Source: Symbiodinium natans (lineage: Eukaryota > Sar > Dinophyceae > Suessiales > Symbiodiniaceae). Taken from it: a DNA stretch of 50,684 bases. Shown piece after piece: positions 9,197 to 18,007 of this stretch. Within the stretch, counting starts at the first letter, position 1. Each line of letters begins with the position of its first letter. The notes beneath the pieces were generated by a model. It made no database searches. It had not been told where the DNA came from and saw only the letters and a program-made list of their open reading frames with translations. The position numbers and the translations under genes were made by a program. The stretch spans positions 265,001 through 315,684 of the forward strand of contig CAJNDS010000469.1 of the NCBI GenBank assembly GCA_905221605.1, given 5' to 3'.

Positions 9197-9259
9197 CCCA
9201 TTGCCATCGCTCGTCTCTCCGCTAGCCAGACTTCGGCTGCCAAGCACGGCGCTCTCTAG
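9197..9259 (+). CDS. Candidate terminal exon
   Basis: After CATATACAAAG| phase 0 reads PIAIARLSASQTSAAKHGAL and then TAG. It joins in phase with the exon at 8,804. The stop lies exactly at the left border of the family F element (9,259), so the element could have created or displaced the end of the gene. A minus reading is also open. Confidence 0.35.
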   Translation, partial: PIAIARLSASQTSAAKHGAL

Positions 9260-9374
9260 CTAGGCTGCCCAGTAACCTAGGCTTACAAAGGGGTGCCCTT
9301 TTTTGCTTACAGGGGTCTAAAAGGGAACCTAAACCCCCCAAAAAGGGAAGAAGGGTACTACTGGGCATCCTAGC
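9259..9374. mobile_element. Short TIR element, family F
   Basis: GCTAGGCTGCCCAGTA at the left is repeated inverted at the right (GCTAGGATGCCCAGTA on the complement). The element is about 116 bp. A related sequence containing AGTAACCTAGG and AAAGGGTGCCCTTTTT lies at 36,399-36,503, and a fragment near 25,570. Confidence 0.6.
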
Positions 9375-10104
9375 CAGAGGCTCTGCAGACTTTCGCGTTC
9401 AAGCTGGAACCCAAAACCCGCCCGAAGCTCTCGGTCAAAACTCCGGACCTGAACCCTATACAATTTCTACAAAAACCCTACGCCCTACACCGCACAGCCC
9501 CTATAAGAGGCCCTATAAGCCCCTTTAAGCCCAAGCAGGTTCGAAGTGATGGCTTGGTTTAGGGTGTGCAGACATCGAAAAGGGATCAGGTCCGGAGTTG
9601 TCTCCGAAAGTTTTGGGCGGGTTTTGGGGCGAGTTTTGTATTTTGCTTTTGAGCGACATTTTTTCGGGTTCGTGTCCGGAGTTTCTGGCAAAGTCTTGCG
9701 CGAAACTGTTCTTTTGCTTTCGTGCCCGGAGTTGTTGGCGAAAGTATTCGGCGAAAGTGTGTGAAAGTGCCATTTTTTGCTCAGGGCTCTTGAAAGCGGG
9801 GCGGGCGCAAGTTTTGCACGATCCTTTTCAGGTTTTGGATTTTGCGAAGGTCAGATGTACATAGGGAGGATTTTGCAAGACTCAGGGCGATATAAAAAAT
9901 TGCCTTGGGGGGGACAGCTCTGGAGTTTTGACCGGAACATTTGACCGACAGTTTGGACCGAAAGCTTCGAGTTCTGCCCTGGGGCCTCGTGAGGCTTTGG
10001 AAGTCTGGTTTAAGTTGAGATTTTTGGGCCTCTTCAGGCCTTTGAAGCCTTGTTGAAGCAAATTGAACATTCGGACACCAGGGTCGCTTTTGAGTTGGGA
10101 TTTT
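9375..10104. other. Unassigned stretch with diffuse internal repetition
   Basis: Motifs such as ACTCCGGACCTGA and AACTTTCGG or CGAAAGTTTTG recur at irregular spacing. Open frames of 60-90 codons exist on both strands but have repeat-like, biased composition, so I do not call a gene. Confidence 0.4.
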
Positions 10105-10446
10105 GTTAGGGTTTAGGGTTTAGGGTTCAGGGTTTAGGGTTTAGGGTTTAGGGTTGAGGGTGTAGGGTTTAGGGTTTAGGGTTTGGAGTTTAGGGTTTAG
10201 TGGTGTAGAGTTTAGGGTTGAGGGTGCCGGCTTGTGTAAAGGAAGCTCTGAACCCCAGCCTGTGCGCGGCGTGGCTGTTGAGCAAGCAGACATGGGCGCT
10301 GCCTCGCCCACCCCGCTGTGACCCGAAGAACCCAGGGTCCCCCCCAAAAACCTAAACCCATTATCGACATGCTACGCGGGTTTAGGGTTTGGGGTTTGGG
10401 GTTTAGGGTTTAGGGTTTAGGGTTTAGGGTTTAGGGTTTAGGGTTT
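10105..10446 (+). repeat. Two TTTAGGG tracts around an exon-like island
   Basis: Tracts at 10,105-10,228 and 10,378-10,446 have the same orientation and flank an island at about 10,230-10,377. On minus the island is open in two frames after TCGGGTCACAG (SGVGEAAPMSACSTATPRTG in one). Confidence 0.7.
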
Positions 10447-10515
10447 TATGGTTTCAAGCAACACGTGAGTCAAGGTGCAAGAGCAGCTTGAATTGGTTGA
10501 GACTGCCTCCTTCAC

Positions 10516-10683
10516 GTGCTTATAGTTGCTTATAACCTTCTCGTCGTGCTTGGTAATGTCCGTCACATTGCGCTCTGGAAGGAAGGTGTCCAGGTCCACG
10601 AACTCACCCTCATCCCAACCCTCCATGAAGATCTCTTCTTGCTCGAACTGAGACAATTCGAACTTTGGGTACAAGTAACCGGC
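10516..10683 (-). CDS. Candidate long exon, acidic protein fragment
   Basis: After CATGGCCAG| the minus strand stays open for 56 codons to a possible GTGAAG donor, and further to 10,438. It reads PKFELSQFEQEEIFMEGWDE, then DLDTFLPERNVTDITKHDEK and ISNYKH. Third-position GC is about 69% against 52% on the opposite strand, and the charged, helix-forming composition is typical of coding sequence. There is no start codon, so this is internal. I do not recognise the family. It runs into a telomere tract downstream. Confidence 0.45.
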
Positions 10684-10744
10684 CTGGCCATGTCAGTCGA
10701 GCAGTCGAGTCAGAGTCGAGATGAAATTTAGGGCATGGGTTGCA

Positions 10745-11030
10745 GGGGGTTAGTAACCATTCTGCCACGGGAATTGCAAACGAGTGCACGCTATAGAAGA
10801 CCCGTGTCTGCGAACAAGTCCGTGCATGTGGCGCGCTTGTACTCCGCTACAATTTACCGCCGCATCCTAGACATGCCATACAAACATGCTCAGTTCTCCA
10901 ATTAAAAAAAGGGAGCTTTTGGAATCCCGTTGCATTACGGCCCTCATGCTCACCACAGCAAAGGGTTCCCAAATGCAAAGAACTGACCTCCGGCGTTCAT
11001 AAGCTGGCTTACGCCCTCAACCCTATACAC
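10745..11030. other. Unassigned stretch with possible micro-exons
   Basis: On minus, short stretches with plausible splice borders occur (SVLCIWEPFAV before GTGAGC; YKRATCTDLFADTG). These are too short to be trusted. No repeats were seen. Confidence 0.2.
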
Positions 11031-11034
11031 CCTA

Positions 11035-11450
11035 TTTTCTATAAACCCTGCAAACCCAATAAACCCTAAAACCACGTAAGCTCTGAAAAACCTGTAGACC
11101 CCATAGACCCGACAAACCCTCATGACCCTATAAACTCTTTAGACCCTGCAAACCTAATTACCCTATAAACCCTATAAGCCTATAGAACCCCAAAAACCTG
11201 CAAACCCTACAAAACCTACAAACCCTGTAAAGCCTATGAATCTTATAAACCCTATAAACCCTCTAGACCCTATAGACACTATAGACCCTACAATCCCTAA
11301 TAACCTTTTAAAAACTATAAAACCTACGACAGCTACAATCCCGAATAGACCATCATTAAGCCTATAAAGCCTACAAGCCCTAATAACCCCATAAACCCAA
11401 AGAACCTATACAGCCTACAAACCTCACATAAAACCTACGAACCCAAAAAC
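11035..11450 (-). repeat. Diverged 9-mer array related to CCCTAAA
   Basis: More than 40 units of approximate consensus AAACCCTATA with substitutions (ACCCTGCAA, CCCTATAGA). The array grades into true CCCTAAA at about 11,450, so it looks like a decayed or expanded form of the heptamer. Confidence 0.8.
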
Positions 11451-11610
11451 CCTAAACCCTAAACCCTATATAAACCCTAAACCCTAGACCCTGAACCCTA
11501 AACCCTAAACCCTAGTTCCTAAACCCTAAACCCTAAACCCTAAACCCTAAACCCTAAACCCTAAACCCCTAAACCCTCAACCCTGAACCCTAACCCTATA
11601 GACCCTCAAC
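11451..11610 (-). repeat. CCCTAAA tract
   Basis: About 22 heptamers, the right end mixed with CCCTCAA and CCCTGAA. Confidence 0.95.
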
Positions 11611-11634
11611 CCTGAGCCCTGAACCGCGCACAAG

Positions 11635-11695
11635 GAGGAGCGGCCTCCGCGGCAGCAGCCAGTCGGCCTGGCAGCTCGCTGACCAAGGCCTCTAA
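11635..11695 (+). CDS. Candidate terminal exon
   Basis: After CGCGCACAAG| the frame beginning with one base reads RSGLRGSSQSAWQLADQGL and then TAA, with 17 of 19 codons ending in G or C. The minus strand is also open (ALVSELPGRLAAAAEAAPP) but less biased. The island lies between a CCCTAAA and a TTTAGGG tract. The product is unknown. Confidence 0.4.
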
Positions 11696-11710
11696 GCAGT
11701 AAAAAGGCAA

Positions 11711-11870
11711 AGGTTTAGGGTTTAGGGTTTAGGGTTTAGGGTTTAGGGTTTAGGGTTTAGGGTTTAGGGTTTAGGGTTTAGGGTTTAGGGTTTAGGCTTT
11801 AGGGTTTAGGGTTTAGGTTTTAGGGTTTAGGGTTTAGGGCTGAGGGCTCAGGGCTTAGGGTTCGGGTTTG
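11711..11870 (+). repeat. TTTAGGG tract
   Basis: About 22 heptamers, the last few TTCGGG- and TTTGGGG-like. Confidence 0.95.
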
Positions 11871-12105
11871 GGGTTTCGGGTTTAAGAAGTTCGGTTACGC
11901 ACATAAGACCCCCAAAAGGTACCCTTTCAAACGCCCTCGGAATCCCCATTAAGCCAGCTCAAGGAAGGTTTCGCAGGGTTTGAGGTTCACAGGGTGCAGG
12001 GTCTATGGCTTTGAGTTTACGGAAAGTTCTGAACCCTACTCCACATACACCTCTTACCTTTTTTCGTGGTTGGCTGCTTTCATGCAAGGAGCCTGGAATC
12101 TAAAA

Positions 12106-12350
12106 CGACCCGAAACCCTGAAACCTGCATCCTACACCCCAAACCCTAAACCCTACATCCTACACCCCAAACCGTAAAGCCTACATCCTACACCCCAAAC
12201 CCTAAACCCTAAACCCGAAACCCAAAACCCTCATCCCTGCACCCTACACCCTAAACCCTAAACCGCTCAACCCCCAAACCCCTAACCCTAAACCCCAAAC
12301 CCTAAACCTAAACCCTAAACCCCAAACCCTAAACCCTAAACCCGAACTAC
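12106..12350 (-). repeat. CCCTAAA tract with a 28-bp higher-order unit
   Basis: At 12,124-12,215 the segment CCTACATCCTACACCCCAAA plus CCCTAAAC occurs three times in tandem. The remainder is ordinary heptamers. Confidence 0.85.
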
Positions 12351-12496
12351 TTCGCAAGAAGCCCTCTCGGGCCTCTTCGATGACGCTGGTCAACTCTTGC
12401 CTGCGCTTGCCAAAACACCTTAAAAAAGGCCCCTTTTATGGGGGTTTAGGGTTTAGGGTATAGGGTTTGGGGTTTAGGGTTTAGGGTCGGGAGTTT

Positions 12497-12582
12497 ACTT
12501 GGAGCTTCATGGAATTCAACTGCTCTTTTTTTTCATGCCTGAGTCCCCCAAGTAGGTTACAAGTACCCAGGAACCTCCAAGT
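12497..12582. mobile_element. Short TIR element, family B copy 3
   Basis: An 86-bp element from ACTTGGAGCTTCATGGA to the inverted end AGTACCCAGGAACCTCCAAGT. It is shorter than the other copies and contains a T8 run. Confidence 0.65.
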
Positions 12583-12844
12583 GAGTCCACCTAACCCCTC
12601 CTAGTGGGGTGTCAGCTCTTAGGTTTCAGGGATCTGTGTTTGGGTTTGGGGTTTAGGGTTTGGGGTTTGGGTTTTAAGGATTTTTTGGGGGGCCTTGTTC
12701 AACGCCTGGGGTCTCGGATCTTGAATCGCGGCGCTTTTGGGCTTATGCCTTCTTGGGTTTAGGGTTTGAGGGTTTCGGTTTCAGGTTGCTGAAGTCTGCC
12801 GGGTACATTAGAAGGGTTTTAGGGGGATTTACGGGTACTTAGTT

Positions 12845-12955
12845 ACATGGGGCCTTACGAAAATAGGGGACCCCGAATATAGATCCTCACATTGTAGGAT
12901 TCCCTTACAATAAGGGCCACGATAAGGTACCCCTAATTTCGGAAGTCCCCGCATA
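12845..12955 (-). mobile_element. Short TIR element, family D copy 1
   Basis: The sequence from CATGGGGCCTTACGAAAATA to TTTCGGAAGTCCCCGCATAA is, in reverse complement, clearly similar to 18,008-18,104 (shared core TAGGATTCCCTTA and ATAAGG). The ends are inverted. No coding capacity. Confidence 0.65.
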
Positions 12956-13317
12956 AGAGTTGTACAAGGGGTGCATGGAAGAAACCACCTAGGCCTTAAA
13001 CCATAGACCGCCGCATAGAATACAGTGGTCGGCAGGGTAGTCTAGCATTCTGAATTCCGAGGACTAGAGGCCGTTTGACTCACAAGGTCATTCCAAAGTC
13101 TTGTGTGCTTCAGAATTCAAGGGACCTCAGGGTAATGTAGGGGGTACTGAGGTATATATGGATTCTATAAGGTATACATAGGGGCTAGAGAGGGGGATGG
13201 TTCTTTCTAGGGTCCTTCTTAAATCCCCTAAGGCTTGGCTTTACAGGTTGAGCTCTCAAACCCCAAACCCCCCACCCAAACCCCAACCCCCCTAGATGAT
13301 CACTTCGCTGAATCCTC
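12956..13317. other. Unassigned stretch
   Basis: Mostly unique. On minus a 24-base stretch HTRLWNDL (13,084-13,107) is bounded by TCTGAAG| and |GTGAGT, a good donor, but it is too short to call. The C-rich right end resembles decayed CCCCAAA repeats. Confidence 0.2.
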
Positions 13318-13710
13318 CCTAAACCCTAAACCCTAAACCCTCAACCCTGAACCCTGAACCCTAAACCCTAAACCCTAAACCCTGAACCCTAAACCCCAAA
13401 CCCTGAACCCTAAACTCTAAACCCTAAACCCTAAACCCTGAACCCTGAACCCTAAACCCTGAACCCTAAACCCTAAACCCTAAACCCTAAACCCTAAACC
13501 CTAAACCCTGAACCCTGAACCCTGAACCCTGAACCCTGAACCCTAAACCCTGAACCCTAAACCCTAAATACCCTGAACCCTGAACCCTGAACCCTGAACC
13601 CTGAACCCTAACCCTGAACCCTGAACCCTGAACCCTGAACCCTAAACCCTAAACCCTAAACCCTAAACCCTGAACCCTGAACCCTGAACCCTGAACCCTG
13701 AACCCTAAGC
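13318..13710 (-). repeat. Long CCCTAAA/CCCTGAA tract
   Basis: The longest array in the window, about 56 heptamers, with CCCTGAA almost as frequent as CCCTAAA and occurring in runs of up to five. The runs of one variant suggest local tandem duplication of variant units. It ends in CCCTAAGCCCTGCCCTTC, directly before the acceptor at 13,728. Confidence 0.95.
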
Positions 13711-13728
13711 CCTGCCCTTCTATCCCAG

Positions 13729-13816
13729 CACGGCTATCAACCGCCAAGGGCCCGACTCGCTTGCGCCCCGCCGAAGGGCCTCACATCACGAGCTTCGAAT
13801 CCCAAGATGTTGCAGG
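13729..13816 (+). CDS. Candidate internal exon
   Basis: The acceptor is the most convincing in the window: CCTGCCCTTCTATCCCAG|. Phase 0 reads HGYQPPRARLACAPPKGLTS and continues RASNPKMLQ to a GTTTAGGG donor. Here the telomere array itself supplies the C-rich tract before the acceptor and the next array supplies the donor. The protein is unrecognised. Confidence 0.4.
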
Positions 13817-13950
13817 GTTTAGGGTTTAGGGCTTAGGGTTTAGGGTTTAGGGTTTACGGTTTAGGGTTTACGGTTTAGGGTTTACGGTTTAGGGCTTAGG
13901 GTTTACGGTTTAGGGTTTAGGGCTTAGGGTTTAGGGTTTACGGTTTAGGG
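13812..13950 (+). repeat. TTTAGGG/TTTACGG tract
   Basis: About 19 heptamers in which TTTACGG occurs every second to third unit. A truncated family A end follows. Confidence 0.9.
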
Positions 13951-13952
13951 GT

Positions 13953-13985
13953 TGGGATGTTCCCCCCTTACACAAGCACCCCGAA
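13953..13985. mobile_element. Family A copy 4 (left end only)
   Basis: TTGGGATGTTCCCCCCTTAC then unrelated sequence; the right half is missing. It directly abuts the TTTAGGG tract. Confidence 0.5.
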
Positions 13986-14129
13986 ACAAGGAAGTGCAAT
14001 TTGGGGTTTCGGGCTGAGGGTTGAGGGTTTAGGGTGTCGGGAAGAGTTACCCTAAACCCTAAACCCTAAACCCTAAACCCTAAACCCTAAACCCTAAACC
14101 CTAAACCCTAAACCCTTAAGCCCTAAAAC

Positions 14130-14198
14130 CTCCCTGGCCTCGGCGACCTTCGCCAAGTCGAAACTGAAGATCTCTTCCAGGCCATCTGCACAGCCGTC
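14130..14198 (-). CDS. Candidate internal exon
   Basis: The exon is 69 bases, 23 codons, between ATATCGAG| and |GTTTTAGG. It reads CADGLEEIFSFDLAKVAEAR with about 78% third-position G/C. It is in phase 0 with the acidic exon at 14,813. On plus a good pyrimidine-rich acceptor opens ETEDLFQAICTAVLDMGE but no donor follows, so minus is preferred only weakly. Confidence 0.35.
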
Positions 14199-14212
14199 CT
14201 CGATATGGGGGA

Positions 14213-14610
14213 ATTTAGGGTTCAGGGTTTAGGGTTTAAGGTTTAGGGTTTAGGGTTTGGGGTTTAGGGTTTAGGGTTCAGGGCTTAGGGTTTAGGGTTA
14301 GGGTTAGGCTTAGGGTTTAAAGCATAGGGCTTCGGCCTTAGGGCTTAGGGTTTTGGGGGCAGGCTTTCGGGTTGGGGTTTCGGGTTTGGGGTTTGGGGTT
14401 TGGGCTTAGGGTATAGGGTTAGGGTTTCGGGCTTCGGGCTTCGGGCTTATAGGGTTTAGGGTTTCGGGCTTGGGCTTTAGGGTTTAGGGTTTAGGGTTTA
14501 GGGTTTAGGGTTTAGGGTTTAGGGTTTAGGGTTTAGGGTTTAGGGTTTAGGGTTTAGGGTTTAGGGTTTAGGGTTTAGGGTTTAGGGTTTAGGGTTTAGG
14601 GTTTAGGGTT
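14213..14610 (+). repeat. TTTAGGG tract, degenerate left and perfect right
   Basis: From 14,213 to about 14,470 the units are strongly mixed (TTCGGGC, TTTGGGG). From about 14,480 to 14,609 about 18 perfect heptamers follow. The contrast suggests recent expansion or addition at the right end. Confidence 0.9.
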
Positions 14611-14812
14611 CATAGGGATTGTAGTAGTATAGGGCAATTATATGGTCCCAGCCTTAGGGTTCATTGAGTCGCCAAGGTTAAGGGTCAAGATTTGTCTTCG
14701 AGGGTTGCAGTGCTTAGGTTCCAAACTCACAAATACGGCTAATAGTATCCAGGTTACTCCCTAAACTCTAAACCCTAAACCCTAAACCCTAAACCCTGAG
14801 CCCTACACCCAC

Positions 14813-14889
14813 GCGGTCCTCTTCCTCTTCCTCCTCGTCCTCGTCGTCGTCGTCGTCGATGAAGACGAAGTTCATCGCACCTCGATTGC
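14813..14889 (-). CDS. Candidate exon encoding an acidic stretch
   Basis: Bounded by GACTTCCAG| and |GTGGGT. It reads NRGAMNFVFI followed by a run of Asp and Glu. The GAC/GAG run resembles the microsatellite at 2.9 kb, so slippage is likely, but the borders and the in-phase join to 14,130-14,198 support coding. Poly-acidic tracts are common in nuclear proteins; no specific role can be given. Confidence 0.35.
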
Positions 14890-15059
14890 CTGGAAGTCTT
14901 GGCGCACCAAGCGACGTTACACCCTACACCACGAAGAGAAACACTCAAACCCACGCCCTAAGCGACCTTACACCACAAAAACACTACACCCTAACATTCT
15001 AAGCCCTAAGCCCTATGCCCTAAACCCCCAACCCTTCAACCCCTCAATTCTAATCCCTG

Positions 15060-15381
15060 TACACAACCGGGGGTTTACCGTGTAGGGATTCAGGCATGAA
15101 CAAGGGTTTGCAGTGAAGGCTCTTCAGGGTTTCGGAGCTTTTAGGGCACTGCCGCAATTCAGGCTTTCTTGGTGTAGAGTTCGTACGGCATGGGTTCCGG
15201 TGTTAGGCCAAGAACCGTTGTATGGCGAAGCCCTGGTGCTACGAACCCAAACGCCCGGCAGCTAGCAAGCATCACTGATAGAGAGGACGACGCGCGCAGG
15301 AGTGATGTTCAAGGATTGGGGCTCAACTGCTTCAGGTTTCCCGGCATCGTTTAAACTTTCTAGGATCTGAAGCCCTCTCTA
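15060..15381. other. Unassigned stretch, exon-like on minus
   Basis: On minus an open frame reads FVAPGLRHTTVLGLTPEPMP then YELYTKKA and a stop; another frame reads VEPQSLNITPARVVLSISDA. No repeat was seen. Either could be a terminal exon; neither is supported by a clear acceptor. Confidence 0.2.
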
Positions 15382-15699
15382 CCCCTAAACCCTAAACCCT
15401 AAACCCTAAACCCTAAACCCTAAACCCGAAAGCCCTAAACCCCTCACGACCTTCTCTCAAGCCTCCTAGCACCTCTAGAGCCAGCTTAAGCTCGCTTCAA
15501 GCCTCTGAAAACCCGCCTCTCAGAAAGTATGACCCCTAAACCTGAAAAGGCCGAACCCCTAACCCTAAACCCTAGACCCCAAACCCCCAAACCCCAAACC
15601 CTTACCCCCGAACCCTAAACCCTAAACCCTCAACCCTAAACCCTAAACCCTAAACCCCTAAACCCTGAACCCGGCCTTGGCCCAACCGCGCCAACGCAG

Positions 15700-15752
15700 A
15701 GGCCTCGAAGCCGAAGACGCTTTCGAGGCTCGCCCCTGAGTTCTGGAATGGG
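15700..15752 (+). CDS. Candidate internal exon
   Basis: After CGCGCCAACGCAG| the frame starting with two bases reads ASKPKTLSRLAPEFWNG, with 13 of 16 informative codons ending in G or C, up to a GTTTAGGG donor. The minus strand is open as well (ESVFGFEASALARLGQGR), but plus has the better acceptor. The product is unknown. Confidence 0.4.
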
Positions 15753-15990
15753 GTTTAGGGTTTAGGGTTTAGGGTTTAGGGTTTAGGGTTTAGGGTTTAG
15801 GGTTTAGGGTTTAGGGTTTAGGGTTTAGGGTTTAGGGTTTAGGGTTTAGGGTTTAGGGTTTAGGGTTTAGGGTTTAGGGTTTAGGGTTTAGGGTTTAGGG
15901 TTTAGGGTTTAGGGTTTAGGGTTTAGGGTTTGTTTAGGGTTTAGGGTTTAGGGTTTAGGATTTAGGGTTTAGGGTTTAGGGTTTAGGGTT
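15753..15990 (+). repeat. Long TTTAGGG tract
   Basis: About 33 heptamers. The first 25 or so are uninterrupted and perfect, the cleanest long run in the window. Confidence 0.97.
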
Positions 15991-15996
15991 TATGAG

Positions 15997-16193
15997 TTTT
16001 GGGACCCACTGGAACCAAGAGCCAAGAACCAAGATGGTCTGAGAAAGGTTTTTGGGCAATCTTGTTTCCTGAGATGAGCGGGCCTGAGTTCTGGGAGGCC
16101 CACGGGAAGCTTCAGGAACCAAGATTACCCCAAAACTTTTGTTCCAGGGCATCCAGGTTCTTGGCAGTTTCTTGGTTCCAGTGGGTCCCAAAA
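15997..16193. mobile_element. Inverted-repeat element with 24-bp perfect ends
   Basis: Positions 15,997-16,020 and 16,170-16,193 are exact reverse complements (core GGGACCCACTGGAACCAAGA). Weaker pairing continues inward for about 60 bp on each side. The element lies between a TTTAGGG tract and a CCCTGAA tract. It encodes nothing and may be a MITE or introner of a separate family. Confidence 0.75.
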
Positions 16194-16392
16194 TTCAGCC
16201 TGAATTCTGGAACCCTGAACCCTGAACCCTGAAGCCTGAACCCTGAACCCTGAACCCTGAACCCTAAACCCTAAACCCTAAACCCTAAACCCTTTTCGGA
16301 GGCCCAGGGGGACTTAGGAACCCAGCTTGCCCTAAAACTTGCTCAGAACCTTGGCGCCTGAATGTTTGGCGGGTTTCCATGACGACCACCCT

Positions 16393-16436
16393 CGCCTGTG
16401 GGGACTTATCGCTTTGCAAGCGAGTCCCCACAGGCG
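16393..16436. other. Near-perfect 19-bp stem-loop
   Basis: CGCCTGTGGGGACT pairs with AGTCCCCACAGGCG; inside, CGCTT pairs with AAGCG around a TGC loop, with a 3-base TAT bulge on one side. It resembles a structured RNA or a very small TIR element. It could also lie within a + frame reading TTTLACGDLSLCKR. Confidence 0.8.
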
Positions 16437-16588
16437 TTCTTTCCTCATATAGGGTTTAGGGCTTAGGGTAACCCACATGCTATGCTACATTTGCATATAC
16501 GCATATGCACGAATCAGCTCTTTTCAAGACATACGTACATACATAGCATGAAGGACTCTGAGATCTCCCCTGCATCATGCGACAAAAC

Positions 16589-16794
16589 CTGATTCCAAGA
16601 GGGACGCCACGAGTTGGCTGATGCTCATAATACTCGCGTGTCGGGTGGACCCTAAGTCCTAAGCCCTAAACCTTAGACCCTAAACCCTAAACCCTAAACC
16701 CCTTGACTCTGAAGGCCCATGTCCGGCCAAAAAAGGCACCCGGCCTCCTTCGTCGCTGCTGTCACTCTGTCCTCCGTCCTCCAGAAGTCGGACC
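16589..16794. other. Two exon-like islands around a CCCTAAA tract
   Basis: On minus, 16,700-16,794 reads VRLLEDGGQSDSSDEGG and 16,589-16,651 reads STRHASIMSISQLVASLLES. The borders TTTTTAG|/|GTTTAG and ACTTAG|/|GTTTTG are plausible, and the phases fit each other. The plus strand was not excluded. Confidence 0.3.
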
Positions 16795-17296
16795 CTAAAA
16801 ACTAAACCCTTGAAATCTTGTAAGCCCCAAACCCTAAACCCTAATAATCTTATAAACCCTAAACCCGGCACCCTAAACCCTAACCCTTTCTAGGGTTGAG
16901 GGCCTAGGGTTCAGGGAACCCTCAGCCCTGGGGCCTTACAGGGTTTAGGGTTTAGGGTTGAACAAGTATGTATGGTTTGGTATGGTTTGGGGAGGGGCAG
17001 GGGGAAACCGCATGTGTGTATACGTATATGCAGACACAGATTTGCGTATAACGTATACACGTACATTTGTGTATGGTGTGTAGGGTAGGCTTTGGGGTCG
17101 GGTCTTGCGTTTTGGGTGTAACAGTTAATGGCGTTGCGATGATTACACAGGGCACGATGCTTCATGATTCAAAGGGTTTATAGGGCTCTAAACCCTAAAC
17201 CCCAAACCCTAAACCTTGAACCCTGAACCCTAAACCCTAAACCCTCAACCCTAAACCCTGAACCAATTAGGGCTTAGGGTAGGTGATTGTCTGAAG

Positions 17297-17361
17297 CATC
17301 GGCCGGAGCCTCGTCGTCCGAATCACCGCGGCTCAACAAGAAGCGGATCCTGCCAGGATGG
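17297..17361 (+). CDS. Candidate exon interrupted by a TIR element
   Basis: After TTGTCTGAAG| the frame reads IGRSLVVRITAAQQEADPAR then M-G. The family E element begins at the next base with GCTACC and ends GGTAG|G, so it could be spliced out as a GC-AG intron, leaving the exon to continue for a few bases before a GTTTAGG donor. The minus strand is also open (RFLLSRGDSDDEAPADAS). Confidence 0.35.
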
Positions 17362-17481
17362 GCTACCTTGGGTACTAAATGAACCCTAAAATTGGGGGTC
17401 ATATACCCTATACTACTATAATTACCATTGAGGTATACGAACCATAAACCCTTTTAGGGTTCATTTCGTCCCCAAGGTAGG
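17362..17481. mobile_element. Family E element, introner-like
   Basis: A 120-bp element with ends CTACCTTGGGTACTAAATGA and the inverted match TCATTTCGTCCCCAAGGTAG. Internal ATACCCTATACTACTATAAT is shared with copies at 24,907-25,070 and near 17,858. The ends include GAACCCTAAA, which is telomere-like. The GC start and AG|G end are compatible with splicing. Confidence 0.75.
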
Positions 17482-17825
17482 TGGCGGTTTAGGGTTTAGG
17501 GTTAGGGTTTCGGGGCTCCGCACAGTCAACCCTATCAAGCCCCAAACCCTAAGCCCTATCAACTAGGGGCTTTCTTAGGGGTTCAAGGGTATACCAGTGC
17601 TCACGTAAGGGTATAGCCATCCTGGGAGCTCACGTCTCAGCTTGTGTGATACCAGCAGACGGCTTATACTGCTTAGGGTTCAAAGATCCGAACCTGAACC
17701 GAGATCTGGAAAAATGGCGATCGTCTTGTTTCATTCTGCTACCTGCTCTCAGAGACTGCAACGGGCGTTGTTTCCCAAAATAGGGGGTACCCTTGCCACG
17801 AATAACATAATCCCCTTGAAAAGGA

Positions 17826-17845
17826 CCCCCCCCCCCCCCCCCCCC
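17826..17845. repeat. Poly-C run
   Basis: Twenty consecutive C. Confidence 0.85.
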
Positions 17846-17857
17846 AACCTTAAGTAC

Positions 17858-17932
17858 TAAAATGACCCCTAAAATACCCTATGCCACTACAATCACTTTC
17901 GGAGTATGTGAACCTCGTCCTTAAGGAAGTAG
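17858..17932. mobile_element. Family E fragment
   Basis: It shares AAATGACCCCTAAAATACCC, TATGCCACTACAATCACTTT and a trailing CGTCCTTAAGGAAGTAGG with the family E elements, with an eroded inverted structure. Confidence 0.4.
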
Positions 17933-18007
17933 GTTTTCCAATTTTTGGAAACGCCCTTGAGTTAAGGCCGGTGGAATGGAACAGAGCCAACATGCTAGCC
18001 AGCAACC

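Noticed and set aside
9769-9790. Possible relic of the dinoflagellate spliced leader (CCATTTTTTGCTCAGG)
   Set aside because: It matches the known leader only partly and in a T-rich context; chance is likely.
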